Assembly: GCF_001634385.1 (NCBI RefSeq)
Contig: NZ_LIIN01000012.1
Coordinates: forward strand, 1-37,382
DNA: 37,382 nt
Source of the DNA: Rathayibacter tanaceti
GTDB taxonomy: Bacteria > Actinomycetota > Actinomycetes > Actinomycetales > Microbacteriaceae
Reading direction: 5' to 3'
Part shown: positions 1-9,826 of the stretch, in pieces
How positions within the stretch are numbered: position 1 is the stretch's first letter
Layout of the letters: each line of letters starts with the position of its first letter
Notes under the pieces: model-generated
The model's input: only the letters and a program-made list of their open reading frames with translations
Told to the model about the DNA's origin: nothing
Databases searched by the model: none
Position numbers and translations under genes: made by a program

Positions 1-265
1 GCGTCGGCGCGGAGGGACGCGAGCCCGAAGGGCGCGGAGCCCCCCGGGCGGGCGGGGGGTGGAGGGGGTCGTCGGGGGTCGACGACGCCCCCGCGCCGGA
101 TCCGCCCTGGCCCTGGAGGGCCTCGCGGAGCTTGCGGGCGACGGGGGGTTCGATGCTCGAGGACGGTCCCTTGACGAACTCGCCGAGCTCCTTCAACTTC
201 GCAAGTGCGACCTTGCTATCGACACCGAGCTCGGATGCGATCTCGTGTACGCGTGGTTTTGCCAC
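1..265 (-). CDS. infB: Translation initiation factor IF-2, N-terminal part (runs off window)
   Basis: Only the first 88 codons are in the window. The GTG start at 265 is preceded by AGGAGAG with 2 bases between, and the protein opens [15 protein letters not shown]. This is the typical IF-2 N-terminal helical domain, continuing with a [19 protein letters not shown] segment. From about residue 57 it turns into the Gly/Ala/Pro/Ser-rich linker that precedes the GTPase domain in actinobacterial IF-2. IF-2 is the GTPase that brings initiator tRNA to the 30S subunit. The gene lies 121 bases after ylxR on the same strand, matching the conserved nusA-ylxR-infB operon. The GTPase domain lies outside the window, so the identification rests on the N-terminus and the neighbours. 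Confidence 0.9.
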   Translation of the reverse strand, partial: MAKPRVHEIASELGVDSKVALAKLKELGEFVKGPSSSIEPPVARKLREALQGQGGSGAGASSTPDDPLHPPPARGAPRPSGSRPSAPT

Positions 266-386
266 TTCTCTCCTGTCTTGGGCCTGCACCCAAGACGGGG
301 GCAGGCGTCACGAACGGACGGGTCTCATGTCGAGCCGCTCATCAGTCTTCGCTCATGATCAGTTCACGGGCCGTTCTGCCTGTTCT

Positions 387-689
387 CTATGGTGTGATCG
401 TGCGCTGCTCCGGCCCCTCCGGATGAGGAACCGAGCCGGTCCGAACGCGCATGACGTACTGCTCCAGCTCGCTCGCGTCCACGCTCTCGCGCGTCCGGAA
501 CGCCCTGCCGAACGCGCGGCGCTTGACCGCGAGCCCGTAGCAGTCGGCTGAGTCGTGGAGCCACGCTCCCCGACCAGGACGAACGGCACGCGGGTCTACC
601 GCGAGGACGTTCGAGTGGAGGACGAGCCTCAGAAGAGAGGCCCGGGGGGCGCGCAGACGGCAGCCGACGCACGTTCTGACGGGACTCAC
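387..689 (-). CDS. ylxR: YlxR/RnpM family RNA-binding protein (DUF448)
   Basis: A 100-residue basic protein with the family signature RTCVGCR near residues 5-11 and GRGAWLH near residues 39-45. Both lie on the conserved RNA-binding face of the YlxR fold. The family is almost always encoded between nusA and infB, as here. The Bacillus homolog (RnpM) has been reported to bind the RNase P RNA and modulate its activity; a similar role here is inferred from homology. The ATG at 689 is 51 bases after the nusA stop, so the gene is probably in the nusA operon. The size is usual for the family and no defect is seen. Confidence 0.93.
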   Translation of the reverse strand: MSPVRTCVGCRLRAPRASLLRLVLHSNVLAVDPRAVRPGRGAWLHDSADCYGLAVKRRAFGRAFRTRESVDASELEQYVMRVRTGSVPHPEGPEQRTITP

Positions 690-740
690 TCTACTCCCTC
701 GTCCGGACGAGCGCTTCCCCGCGTGGCCGTTGGCCGGGGA

Positions 741-1742
741 TCACTCCCCGTCCATCACCGAATCGGGCTGGATGTCGATCTTGGCACCGGTGAGCTTCGC
801 GGCGAGTCGAGCGTTCTGCCCCTCCTTGCCGATGGCGAGCGAGAGCTGGTAGTCCGGGACCAGCGCGCGCACGGCCTTGAGGCCCTGATCGATCACGAAG
901 GCGCTGGTCACCTTGGCGGGCGAGAGGGCGCTGGCGACGAAGGTCGGCAGGTCGGAGGAGTAGTCGACGATGTCGATCTTCTCGTTGTTGAGCTCGGCGG
1001 TCACCGCGCGCACGCGCTGGCCGAGTTCGCCGATGCAGGCGCCCTTGGCGTTGACGCCGGGCTCGGTCGCGCGCACGGCGATCTTGGTGCGGTGTCCAGC
1101 CTCGCGGGCGAGCGAGACGATCTCGACCACGCCGGAAGCGATCTCGGGCACCTCCAGGGCGAACAGCTTGCGCACCAGCGATGGGTGGGTGCGCGAGACC
1201 TGGACCGAGGGTCCCTTCGCCCCGCGGCCGACGCTCGTCACGTAGACGCGGATACGACGCCCGTGGCTGTAATCCTCGCCGGGAACCTGTTCTTCGGGCG
1301 AGAGGATCGCCTCGATGGAGCCGAGGTCGACGTGGATCATCCGCGGGTTCGGGCCCTGCTGGATGACGCCGGCGACGATGTCGCCCTCGCGACCCTTGAA
1401 CTCGCCGAGCACGTGCTCGTCGGCAATGTCGCGCAGGCGCTGGTTGATGACCTGCTTCGCGGCGAAGGCGGCGATGCGGCCGAAGTCGCGCGGCGAGTCC
1501 TCGGCCTCGCCCACGACGGCGCCCTCGTCGTCGTACTCGGGCACGAAGACCGAGACGTGGCCGGTCTTGCGGTCGAGGTGCACGCGTGCGGAGACGGCTG
1601 TCGACTTGTCGGCGTCGTCCGCCTGGCCGATGTGCTTGAGGTAGGCGGTGAGGATCGCCTGCTCGATGATCTGCACGAGTTCCTCGAAGGGGATCTCGCG
1701 CTCGCGCTCCATGAGTCGCAGAACGCTCAGGTCGATGTCCAC
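741..1742 (-). CDS. nusA: Transcription termination/antitermination factor NusA
   Basis: A 333-residue protein starting at GTG 1742 (VDIDLSVLRLMERE), chosen because homology begins there; the frame stays open upstream but encodes non-conserved sequence. An AGAAAGG element lies 7 bases before the GTG. Domains in order: N-terminal RNA-polymerase-binding domain (about 1-110), S1 domain (about 112-185), KH1 with GACIGELGQRV at 234-244, and KH2 with AIGKEGQNARLA at 303-314. There is no acidic C-terminal repeat, as usual in actinobacteria. NusA binds RNA polymerase and nascent RNA and affects pausing, termination and rRNA antitermination. It is the first gene of the nusA-ylxR-infB unit. A strong terminator lies upstream (1952-1990), so the operon promoter should lie within 1743-1950. 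rimP, usually the preceding gene, is absent. Confidence 0.97.
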   Translation of the reverse strand: MDIDLSVLRLMEREREIPFEELVQIIEQAILTAYLKHIGQADDADKSTAVSARVHLDRKTGHVSVFVPEYDDEGAVVGEAEDSPRDFGRIAAFAAKQVINQRLRDIADEHVLGEFKGREGDIVAGVIQQGPNPRMIHVDLGSIEAILSPEEQVPGEDYSHGRRIRVYVTSVGRGAKGPSVQVSRTHPSLVRKLFALEVPEIASGVVEIVSLAREAGHRTKIAVRATEPGVNAKGACIGELGQRVRAVTAELNNEKIDIVDYSSDLPTFVASALSPAKVTSAFVIDQGLKAVRALVPDYQLSLAIGKEGQNARLAAKLTGAKIDIQPDSVMDGE

Positions 1743-1951
1743 GGGCGGGCCTTTCTCTCTATTCACTTGGCTGCCGCGGTGGTGACCGCGGTCGTGCGTC
1801 GGTGGGGTGCTCGCACCCGGATCAGCCCTCAAGGGTACCCGACGCGGACGCACGGTCCACCCGCGTCTCGGATGCGCACGGCGGAACGGGAGGAGGGACA
1901 AGCGACGTCATGAAAGATCCGACAGGATGCGCCTGGTGTGGCCTCAGAGAA

Positions 1952-1990
1952 AACGTCGGGGGTCAGGAATCGCTCCTGACCCCCCACGTT
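1952..1990 (-). terminator. Rho-independent terminator after the DUF2599 gene
   Basis: Perfect 11-bp stem, GGGGGTCAGGA at 1958-1968 with TCCTGACCCCC at 1974-1984, and a 5-base loop. After one C-C mismatch (1957/1985) it extends by a further 5 bp, AACGT (1952-1956) with ACGTT (1986-1990). Read on the minus strand, the hairpin is followed by TTTTCTCT, giving a U-rich tail. It sits 11 bases past the stop at 2001 and insulates nusA from the upstream genes. Confidence 0.85.
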
Positions 1991-2000
1991 CCCTATAAGG

Positions 2001-2618
2001 CTAGTCTTCTCCACCTTGTGGATTGCAGGAGGCGGCGATCGTCGCAGCGAGTCCGACGTCGGGTCGGTTGTTGTCGAGGTTCCAGCTCTCCTTGCCCACG
2101 GTGGAGCTACGGCCGAGGAAGTGACAGCTGAAGTGGTCGTGGAGGTTGTTGTGATCCAGTCGAGACCGATCGCCTTTCTCCAGGGCTTCTCCCCAGGCGG
2201 CCTCGTTGGCTTCGGGGCCTACGGCAATCTGGTCGCGTCCGTAGTCCGTGGGATACACCTGCGCGGTGGGTCCCCATTGCGGGTCGCCTGGTACCCACGT
2301 GACGTGATCGATGAGGTTTCGACCGAACCACGGGTCCGCGACCACAGGGAAGGCGATATCGGGTTGAGAAAGGTCGACGATCTGAGTGAGTGTCGTGCCA
2401 GTGACGTCGTAATGGGTAGGAATACTCGTTCCGTTCGCGTCGCGGGCCCAGCGGCCTTCATCCGCTCCAGAGGCCGGCGACGTCGAGCACGCTGCCTGCG
2501 CCGCTGCCATTGGCGTGCAAGGTCGAGCCGACAGGCAGATCGAGGTTGTATCTGTAGGCGTGACGTCGGTCGCATCGGTGACCGAGAAGAGCTGACGCGC
2601 GTGAGGCCCTGGTGTCAC
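2001..2618 (-). CDS. DUF2599-like protein, internal segment apparently out of frame
   Basis: The C-terminal 140 or so residues look like a genuine exported DUF2599-type protein: an ARDANGTSIPTHYDVTG segment, a PVVADPWFG motif, then HDHFSCHF, KESWNLDNNRPDVG and SCNPQGGED. The frame runs uninterrupted from GTG 2618, which overlaps the stop of the preceding gene as GTGA. A stretch of about 30-35 codons (roughly 2465-2560) reads as Cys/Ala/Thr-rich nonsense. In the neighbouring frame the same bases encode HAYRYNLDLPVGSTLHANG, the expected sequence. The gene therefore seems to carry two frameshifts that cancel out. No signal peptide is visible, although relatives are usually exported. Function is unknown; the family name is from memory of the motifs. 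Other possibilities are a decayed gene or sequencing error. Confidence 0.6.
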   Translation of the reverse strand: MTPGPHARQLFSVTDATDVTPTDTTSICLSARPCTPMAAAQAACSTSPASGADEGRWARDANGTSIPTHYDVTGTTLTQIVDLSQPDIAFPVVADPWFGRNLIDHVTWVPGDPQWGPTAQVYPTDYGRDQIAVGPEANEAAWGEALEKGDRSRLDHNNLHDHFSCHFLGRSSTVGKESWNLDNNRPDVGLAATIAASCNPQGGED

Positions 2619-3055
2619 GCTCCAGCGAGAGCAGTGGTGGAGCGGACACGGGTGGTCGGGTCCTGCCGCCGCGCCCGACGCAGCGAAACGACCGCGCTGG
2701 CCACCACGGTGACGAAACCGGCGACGCTGAGAGCGAAGGCCGCAGTCAGCGCGATGCTGAGAGAGTCGGGCACGGAGCGGCTGGCGTCGCTGAGATCGAA
2801 TGCCTGCCCTCAGACATCGAAGGCGTAGATCGCGCTGGACACCCACACCACTGACGCGACACCGGCCACCCAGGTCCACGCCCACCGGTGCGTGGCGCGA
2901 CAGCTGATCGCAGCGGCGACGATCGCGCTCGCGATCACCGCTACGACCGCGAGTATCAGAAGAGGTACGAAGACGGCGCCGGCGAGGAGGCTCACTGCGC
3001 TCACCGCCGCGCCGATCTGGAGGGTCTTCTTCACCTGATCGTGTGAAGCATTCAT
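2615..3055 (-). pseudogene. Small multi-pass membrane protein interrupted by an in-frame TGA
   Basis: From ATG 3055 an 81-codon frame encodes a membrane protein with a long hydrophobic stretch at about 11-50 (probably two helices) and another helix at about 58-78. It ends at TGA 2812-2810. The same frame continues without shift for 64 more codons (GQAFDLSDASRSVPDS..), which encode a further hydrophobic helix of about 25 residues, then a basic RRARR tail, and a stop at 2617-2615. A helix plus a positive cytoplasmic tail is what a single four-helix protein of about 146 residues would show, so the TGA looks like a nonsense change or base error. The alternative is a genuine 81-residue protein followed by a start-less remnant. 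The end overlaps the DUF2599 frame, suggesting a two-gene operon. Function unknown. Confidence 0.5.
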
Positions 3056-3473
3056 TCAGCCACTCGCATTCCGAAAAAGGTCGACATGACCCTCACCCGC
3101 CCCTGGTCGTTCGCGGTGGGCAACGGTCGCTTCGTGGTCTGGTCTACACATGCAGAAGCGGCATGGTCAACGCTGCCCCGCCGCTCACCTGGCTCGAACA
3201 GGCCTCGAGCGGCGTGACGAAAAGGCGCGAAGAGTTCCTCCGACGTGAGTGGAAGCGTCATCTGTGCCGTTCAGAATCCAGAAGCCCTGACGGCCCCGGC
3301 TTCGTGGCGCCCATCGTTCGCGAGACACCGGAACGACGACGAGCCGCGCCGCGGCACGGCGCGGATCAAGAGGGACCGCCTGTGCGGGCAGCGGCTCGGG
3401 AGACGAAAGCGGAACGGCAGGAGAGCCCCCGCCGCGCGCCCGGTAGGGCGGCGGCGAAGGCTCTCGCAGGGTG
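3056..3473. other. Intergenic region between proS and the membrane/DUF2599 locus
   Basis: 418 bases with no convincing gene on either strand. The short frames present have no family motifs and poor composition. It contains the likely proS terminator (3421-3465) and should contain the promoter of the membrane protein gene. No tRNA or small RNA could be recognised by eye. Confidence 0.5.
3421..3465 (-). terminator. Probable terminator downstream of proS
   Basis: Outer stem GAGAGCC (3421-3427) with GGCTCTC (3459-3465) and inner stem CCGCCGC (3429-3435) with GCGGCGG (3448-3454). It begins 8 bases beyond the proS stop. On the minus strand the tail (CTGCCGTTCC) is poor in T, so it may be a GC-rich hairpin terminator without a U-tract. 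Confidence 0.55.
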
Positions 3474-5239
3474 TTACGCGCCCAGGCGGGCCAGCGCCTC
3501 GGCGACCGGGAGCTGCTCGCGCTCGCCGGAGCGGCGGTCCCAGAGCTCGACGATCCCGTCGGCGGCACCGCGCCCGGCGATGACGATCACCGGCACGCCG
3601 ATCAGCTCGGCGTCGCCGAACTTGACGCCCGGGGACACCTTCGGGCGGTCGTCGATCAGCACGTCGCGGCCGGCCGCCTCCAGGGAGGCGCCCACCGACT
3701 CCGCCAGCTCGAGCGCCGCCGCGTCCTTGCCGGTCGCGATCACGTGCACGTCGAAGGGCGCGACGTTCGCAGGCCAGAGCAGTCCGCGCTCGTCGTGGGT
3801 GCTCTCGGCGATGATCGCGAGGATGCGCGTCACGCCGATGCCGTAGGAGCCCATCGTGACGGTGACGAGCTTGCCGTTCTCGTCGAGCACCTTCAGGCCC
3901 AGGACCTCGGCGTACTTGCGGCCGAGCTGGAAGACGTGGCCGATCTCCATGCCGCGGGCGGTCTCGATCGGGCCGGAGCCGTCGGGTGCCTCATCGCCGG
4001 TGCGCACCTCCGCGACCTCGACGGTGCCGTCCGCGTGGAAGTCACGTCCCGCCAGCAGGTCGAGGACGTGCTGACCGGAGACGTTGGCCCCGGTGATCCA
4101 GGCGGTGCCGTCGACCACACGCGGGTCGAGCAGGTAGCGGACACCGGTGGCCGATTCCTCACCCAGGACCGCGCCCTCGGACGACCAGGGTCCGATGTAG
4201 CCCTTGACCAGGCCGGGGTGCTTCGCGAAGTCTCGGCCGTGGCGGCCTCGACCTCGGCGGGAGCGAAGGCGACCTCGGCACGCTTGAGGTCGACGTCGCG
4301 GTCGCCGGGAAGGCCCACGATGACGAGCTCGCGGGTGCCGTCGAGGGCGGTGAGCGCCAGGACGACGTTCTTGAGCGTGTCGCCGGCAGTCCAGGCACGG
4401 CCATCGGTGCGGGGCTGAGTCGCGTTCGCGAGGTCGACCAGGGTCTGGATCGTCGGGGTGTCGGGAGAGTCGAAGACGCGCGCCTCCGGCCGGCCCTCGA
4501 CGGGGCTCGCCTCGGGCACAGGGGTGCGATAGGCCTCGACGTTCGCCGCGTAGCCGCCGGCCGACCGCACGAAGGTGTCCTCGCCGACGGGGGTGGGGTG
4601 CAGGAACTCCTCGCTGCGCGAACCGCCCATCGCCCCCGCATCGGCCTGCACGATCACGTACTCCAGGCCCAGGCGCGCGAAGATCCGCTCGTAGGCGTCG
4701 CGCTGGCGCTGGTAGCTCGCGTCGAGTCCCGCGTCGGTGTAGTCGAAGGAGTAGGCGTCCTTCATCGTGAACTCGCGGCCGCGCAGGAGGCCGGCGCGGG
4801 GCCGCGCCTCATCGCGGTACTTGTCCTGGATCTGGTAGATCGACAGGGGCAAATCCTTGTACGAGGAGTAGAGGTCCTTCACGAGTAGCGTGAAGAACTC
4901 CTCATGGGTCGGCGCCAGCATGTAGTCGGCGTCCTTGCGGTCCTTCAGACGGAAGACGCCGTCGCCGTACTCGGTCCAGCGTCCCGTGAGCTCGTAGGGC
5001 TCGCGGGGCAGGAGTGCGGGGAAGTGGACCTCCTGAGCGCCGGCCGCCTCCATCTCCTCGTGGAGGATCCGCTCGATGCGCCGCTTCACCCGCAGGCCCA
5101 GCGGCAGCCAGGCGAAGACGCCGGGCGCCTGGCGCCTGATGTAGCCCGCGCGTACGAGGAGGCGGTGGCCCGCGACCTCGGCGTCGGCCGGGTCCTCCCG
5201 GAGGGTTCGGACGAACAGATGCGAGAGACGGGTGACCAC
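3474..5239 (-). pseudogene. proS: Prolyl-tRNA synthetase, with a 1-base deletion
   Basis: A bacterial-type prolyl-tRNA synthetase, which charges tRNA(Pro) in the cytoplasm. It starts at GTG 5239 ([16 protein letters not shown]) with AGGA upstream. The first frame contains the class II core, with [10 protein letters not shown], the motif 2 region [16 protein letters not shown] and the start of the editing insertion. The downstream frame contains [19 protein letters not shown], motif 3 [10 protein letters not shown] and the anticodon-binding domain. The two frames join at about 4231: the sequence reads GCCGAGACTTCGCG where GCCGAGGACTTCGCG (AEDFA) is expected, so one G is missing on the coding strand. 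Restoring it gives 588 residues, a normal size. proS is normally essential, so a sequence error is more likely than a true pseudogene. It is followed by the hairpin at 3421-3465. Confidence 0.93.
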
Positions 5240-5306
5240 GAGGGACGATCCTATCCGCAGTCCTCCCCCGGCCCGCGAGTCGGGAGGCCGCTCGGCCGGG
5301 GACGCC

Positions 5307-5789
5307 TCAGCCGGGGATGCGCGAGAAGACGACCGCGCCACGCGTGCCGTCGAGCACGACGTCGTCGGGCGTGCCGCCGAGGGTGATCGGAGCGGAGAGC
5401 AGCGCGCGAAGGCGGATGCCTGCCGGACTCGGCGTGTCCGAGCAGGTGTCCGAGCCGGTCACCTCGTCGGAGGGCACGAGCACGGTCCCTTCGATCCGGT
5501 ACGAGGCTCTCAGCACGAGGCAGTCGGTCCCCACGACGAGGGTCGGCTCACCAGCCACCCGCTCCGATCGCAGCCGCACCCGGGCATCCTCCACCCAGGC
5601 CGAGTAGGGAGTCTCGCCCTCGGCGGCGGTCAGCACCCAACCGTCACAGCCGAACGGATCCTGAGCGGTGCGGAGGTCGACGCAGTCGTCGCTCAGCGGT
5701 GCCGGCGTGCTGCGCAGCGCCGCGACTCCGGAGGCGACCAGCGTCACGGCAACGACGCCGAACGCGAGGAGCAGAGCGGGCCTGACCAC
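5307..5789 (-). CDS. Secreted or membrane-anchored hypothetical protein
   Basis: A 160-residue protein with an N-terminal hydrophobic segment at about 3-24 ([20 protein letters not shown]) lacking a lipobox, so it is a signal peptide or anchor. The rest is a small extracellular domain with five cysteines, including [18 protein letters not shown] near residues 34-51, GTDCLVL and SDTCSD, which could form disulfides. I do not recognise a family. It lies 21 bases after ispG and 67 bases before proS on the same strand, so it is probably co-transcribed with both. That position gives no clear functional hint. Codon use and composition match the neighbours, and the reading frame looks real. Confidence 0.75.
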   Translation of the reverse strand: MVRPALLLAFGVVAVTLVASGVAALRSTPAPLSDDCVDLRTAQDPFGCDGWVLTAAEGETPYSAWVEDARVRLRSERVAGEPTLVVGTDCLVLRASYRIEGTVLVPSDEVTGSDTCSDTPSPAGIRLRALLSAPITLGGTPDDVVLDGTRGAVVFSRIPG

Positions 5790-5810
5790 GCCGATCCGCC
5801 CCGCACCGAC

Positions 5811-6980
<1,170 letters not shown>

Positions 6981-7247
6981 CGTACGCGCGCGGAGCGACC
7001 CTCCGACCGCTCGCCGGGTCTTCCCAGCCGCGGCCCGTGCCGAGGGAACCCCTGGCCCCGGCGGGAGCCGGTCCGCACCACAGCGGGCGGGTGGGCCTCA
7101 CTCCAGCCGACGAGCCCGGGACACCCCGGCCGCGGCGAACGGTCGAATCACGTCTCGCGATCCGCCGAGTCGAACGCGACCCGCTCGACAGGACACAGCG
7201 CCTCCGGATGCCGACCGCCGGACGTCGTGCAGGGATTGTCGTGCGGA

Positions 7248-8628
7248 CTAGAACAGCGTGATCGGCTTGACGATGTCGGCGTAGATGAGGAGGGCGCTCA
7301 TGCCGCCGAGCACGAGCACGACGATGTAGGTCAGCGGGAGCAGGCGTGCGATGTCGACAGGCCCGGGGTCGCGGCGGCCGAAGAGTTTAGCGATGCGACG
7401 GCGGAGCCCCTCCCAGAGGCGCCGGCGATATGGCCGCCGTCCATCGGCAGCAGAGGCACCAGGTTGAACACCAGCAGCGCGACGTTGAGCGAGGCGAGGA
7501 CACCGACCATCGTCTGCACCTTCGAGACGATCGGCAGCTGGTCGGAGGCGGCGATCTCGCCCGCGATCCGGCCGACTCCGACGACGCTGATCGGACCGTT
7601 GGCATCGCGCGCCTCCGTGCCGAAGGCGCCTGAGCGACGTCGATCAGGCGCTGCGGAAGGTTGAGGATCACGTGGGCGACGCTGGTGATGTTCTGCCACA
7701 CCGTTCCGGGCACCGCGGTGATGGGCTGCCGGGCGAGCTCCGAGGTGGGTGAGATCCCGATGAAGCCGACAGTCTGCGTCTCGACGGCTCCGGAAGCGTC
7801 GGTGACGGGGTTTCCGGCGGAGTCGGTCACCGCGACCTCGTTCTCGGCCGGGGTGATCGAGAGGGTCAGCGACGCACCGTCTCGCTCGACGGCGACGCTC
7901 AGCGGCACGCCCGCCGAGCGCTGGATGATCGGGGTGAGGTCGTTCCAGGTGCCGACCGGCGTGCCGTCGATCGCCGTGATCGTGTCCCCGGGCAGGAGCC
8001 CTGCCGCGGCGCCGGGGGCGAGCGGGTCGTCGGCAGTGCAGGTCGCGGTGGCGCGCTGCGACTCGGGGACCACGCACTGCGAGACCGACGCGAGCGTGCT
8101 GGTGCTCTGCGCAACTCCGATGCCGCAGAGCAGGACCGTGAAGAGGACCGTCGCGATCAGGAGGTTCATGAAGGGACCCCCCGCCATGACGATGACGCGC
8201 TTCCAGACGGGGAGCAGGTAGAAGGCGCGGTGCTCCTCCCCCTCACCGATCGTCTCCGCGCTCGCGGCGCGGGCTTCGTCGATCAGCGTCGGACGGCCTG
8301 CGGTGCGCTTCTCGGACGACTGGTAGCCGACGCCCTGGAACAGCCCAACCGGCGACTCCGTGATCGGATCGCCCGCATGCTTCGGCGGGTACATGCCGAT
8401 CATGGCGATGTAGCCCCCCAACGGAAGCGCTTTCACGCCGTACTCCGTCTCGCCACGGCGGCGCGAGAAGATCGTGGGCCCGAATCCGATCATGTACTGG
8501 GTGACCTTGACGCCGAACAGCTTCGCGGGCACGAGATGCCCGACCTCATGCAGCGCGATCGAGAGGGCGACACCGATGGCGATGATGACGACGCCGAGGA
8601 CGAAGAGCAGCACGGATTCCACCGACAC
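7248..8628 (-). pseudogene. rseP: Site-2 zinc metalloprotease (RseP/M50), with two 1-base deletions
   Basis: A membrane-embedded protease of the RseP/Rip1 family, which cleaves anti-sigma factors and other membrane substrates. The ATG at 8628 gives a first transmembrane helix carrying the zinc motif HEVGH (His27, Glu28, His31). A second helix near 158-178 and a PDZ domain (about 205-275) follow. The C-terminal part carries the third zinc-ligand region NLVPLLPMDGGH and a final helix. Two deletions break the frame: at about 7627 (GCTCAGGCGCC for expected GCTCAGGCGGCC) and at about 7418 (GGCGCCTCTGGGAGG for GGCGCCCTCTGGGAGG). Restoring both yields about 460 residues ending KPITLF-TAG, a normal length. 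Located between dxr and ispG, as in many actinobacteria. Sequence error is the likeliest cause. Confidence 0.92.
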
Positions 8629-8692
8629 ACTGTAGGCCGGAGCCGCCCGCGCCCGCTGGGGCGCGCCTGCACGAACCCGATGAGCCCGCCGG

Positions 8693-9775
8693 TCAGGTTC
8701 CAGCGATCCGCGCGTCCGCCGCGCGCCGTGCCCATTCTTCGGCAGCGGCCAACGACTGGCGGGTCAGCGCGCCGTCGACGGCGTGCGCGTCGACCACGGC
8801 CTCCACCGTCGCGAGGATGTCGAGGTAGCCGATCCGGCCGGCGTGGAAGGCCTGCACGGCCTGCTCGTTCGCCGCATTGAAGACGGCCGGGTAGGAGGCG
8901 CCGGCCTCGCCGACGCGCTTGGCGAGGCGGACCGCGGGGAACGCCTCCTCGTCGAGTGGCTCGAACGTCCAGCTGTGCGAGCGGGTCCAGTCGAGTGGTG
9001 CACCGACACCGGCCACGCGGTGCGGCCAGTCGAGGCCGAGCGAGATCGGGAGGCGCATGTCCGGCGGCGACGCCTGCGCGATCGTCGAGCCGTCCACGTA
9101 CTCGACCATCGAGTGGATCACCGACTGCGGATGCACGGTGACGTCGATCCGGTGATAGGGCACGTCGAAGAGCAGGTGCGCCTCGATCACTTCGAGGCCC
9201 TTGTTGACCAGGGTCGAGGAGTTGGTGGTGACGACCAGGCCCATGTCCCAGGTGGGGTGCGCGAGAGCCTCGGCCGGAGTGACGTCGCGGAGGGACCCGC
9301 GGTCGCGTCCGCGGAACGGTCCCCCCGAGGCTGTCAGCACCAGGCGCCGCACCTCGCGGTGGGCTCCGGCGAGCAGGGCCTGCGCGATCGCCGAGTGCTC
9401 GGAGTCGACGGGCACGATCTGTCCCGGCGCCGCCAGCGAGGTGACCAGCTCGCCGCCGACGATCAGCGACTCCTTGTTGGCCAGGGCGAGCGTGCGCCCC
9501 TCCTCGAGCGCCGCGAGCGTCGGGCCGAGGCCGACCGAGCCCGTGATGCCGTTGAGCACCACGTCCGCCTCGACCGAGCGGATCAGCTGCTCCGCCTCGT
9601 CGGCCCCGAAAGCCGTGTGCTCGACGCCGAACGCAGCGGCTTGCTCGGCGACGACCGGCCGGTTCGACCCGGCCGCGAGCCCCACGACCTCGAACCGGTC
9701 GAGGTTCGCACCGATCACGTCGAGGGCCTGCGTGCCGATGGAGCCGGTGGAGCCGAGGATGATGACCCTGCGCAT
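8693..9775 (-). CDS. dxr: 1-deoxy-D-xylulose-5-phosphate reductoisomerase
   Basis: DXR converts DXP to MEP using NADPH, the first committed step of the MEP isoprenoid pathway. The 360-residue protein starts at ATG 9775 with the nucleotide-binding loop [14 protein letters not shown] at 8-21. It then has [12 protein letters not shown], the substrate loop [15 protein letters not shown], and the long conserved segment around [20 protein letters not shown] followed by [17 protein letters not shown]. The length is slightly short but includes the C-terminal helical domain. The stop is 64 bases before the rseP start, and the two genes probably form one transcript with ispG. No abnormality seen. Confidence 0.97.
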   Translation of the reverse strand: MRRVIILGSTGSIGTQALDVIGANLDRFEVVGLAAGSNRPVVAEQAAAFGVEHTAFGADEAEQLIRSVEADVVLNGITGSVGLGPTLAALEEGRTLALANKESLIVGGELVTSLAAPGQIVPVDSEHSAIAQALLAGAHREVRRLVLTASGGPFRGRDRGSLRDVTPAEALAHPTWDMGLVVTTNSSTLVNKGLEVIEAHLLFDVPYHRIDVTVHPQSVIHSMVEYVDGSTIAQASPPDMRLPISLGLDWPHRVAGVGAPLDWTRSHSWTFEPLDEEAFPAVRLAKRVGEAGASYPAVFNAANEQAVQAFHAGRIGYLDILATVEAVVDAHAVDGALTRQSLAAAEEWARRAADARIAGT

Positions 9776-9826
9776 CCGCCCATCCTGGCACGACGGGCGG
9801 AGCGGAACCGGGTGAGCGGGATCCGG

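Noticed and set aside
555-1913. 452-codon open frame on the plus strand opposite nusA
   Set aside because: Shadow of nusA in a GC-rich genome; low-complexity Arg/Asp/Val-rich translation with no family motifs.
3052-3261. 69-codon minus-strand frame upstream of the membrane protein
   Set aside because: No family motif, no ribosome site and no hydrophobic or compositional signature of a real gene.
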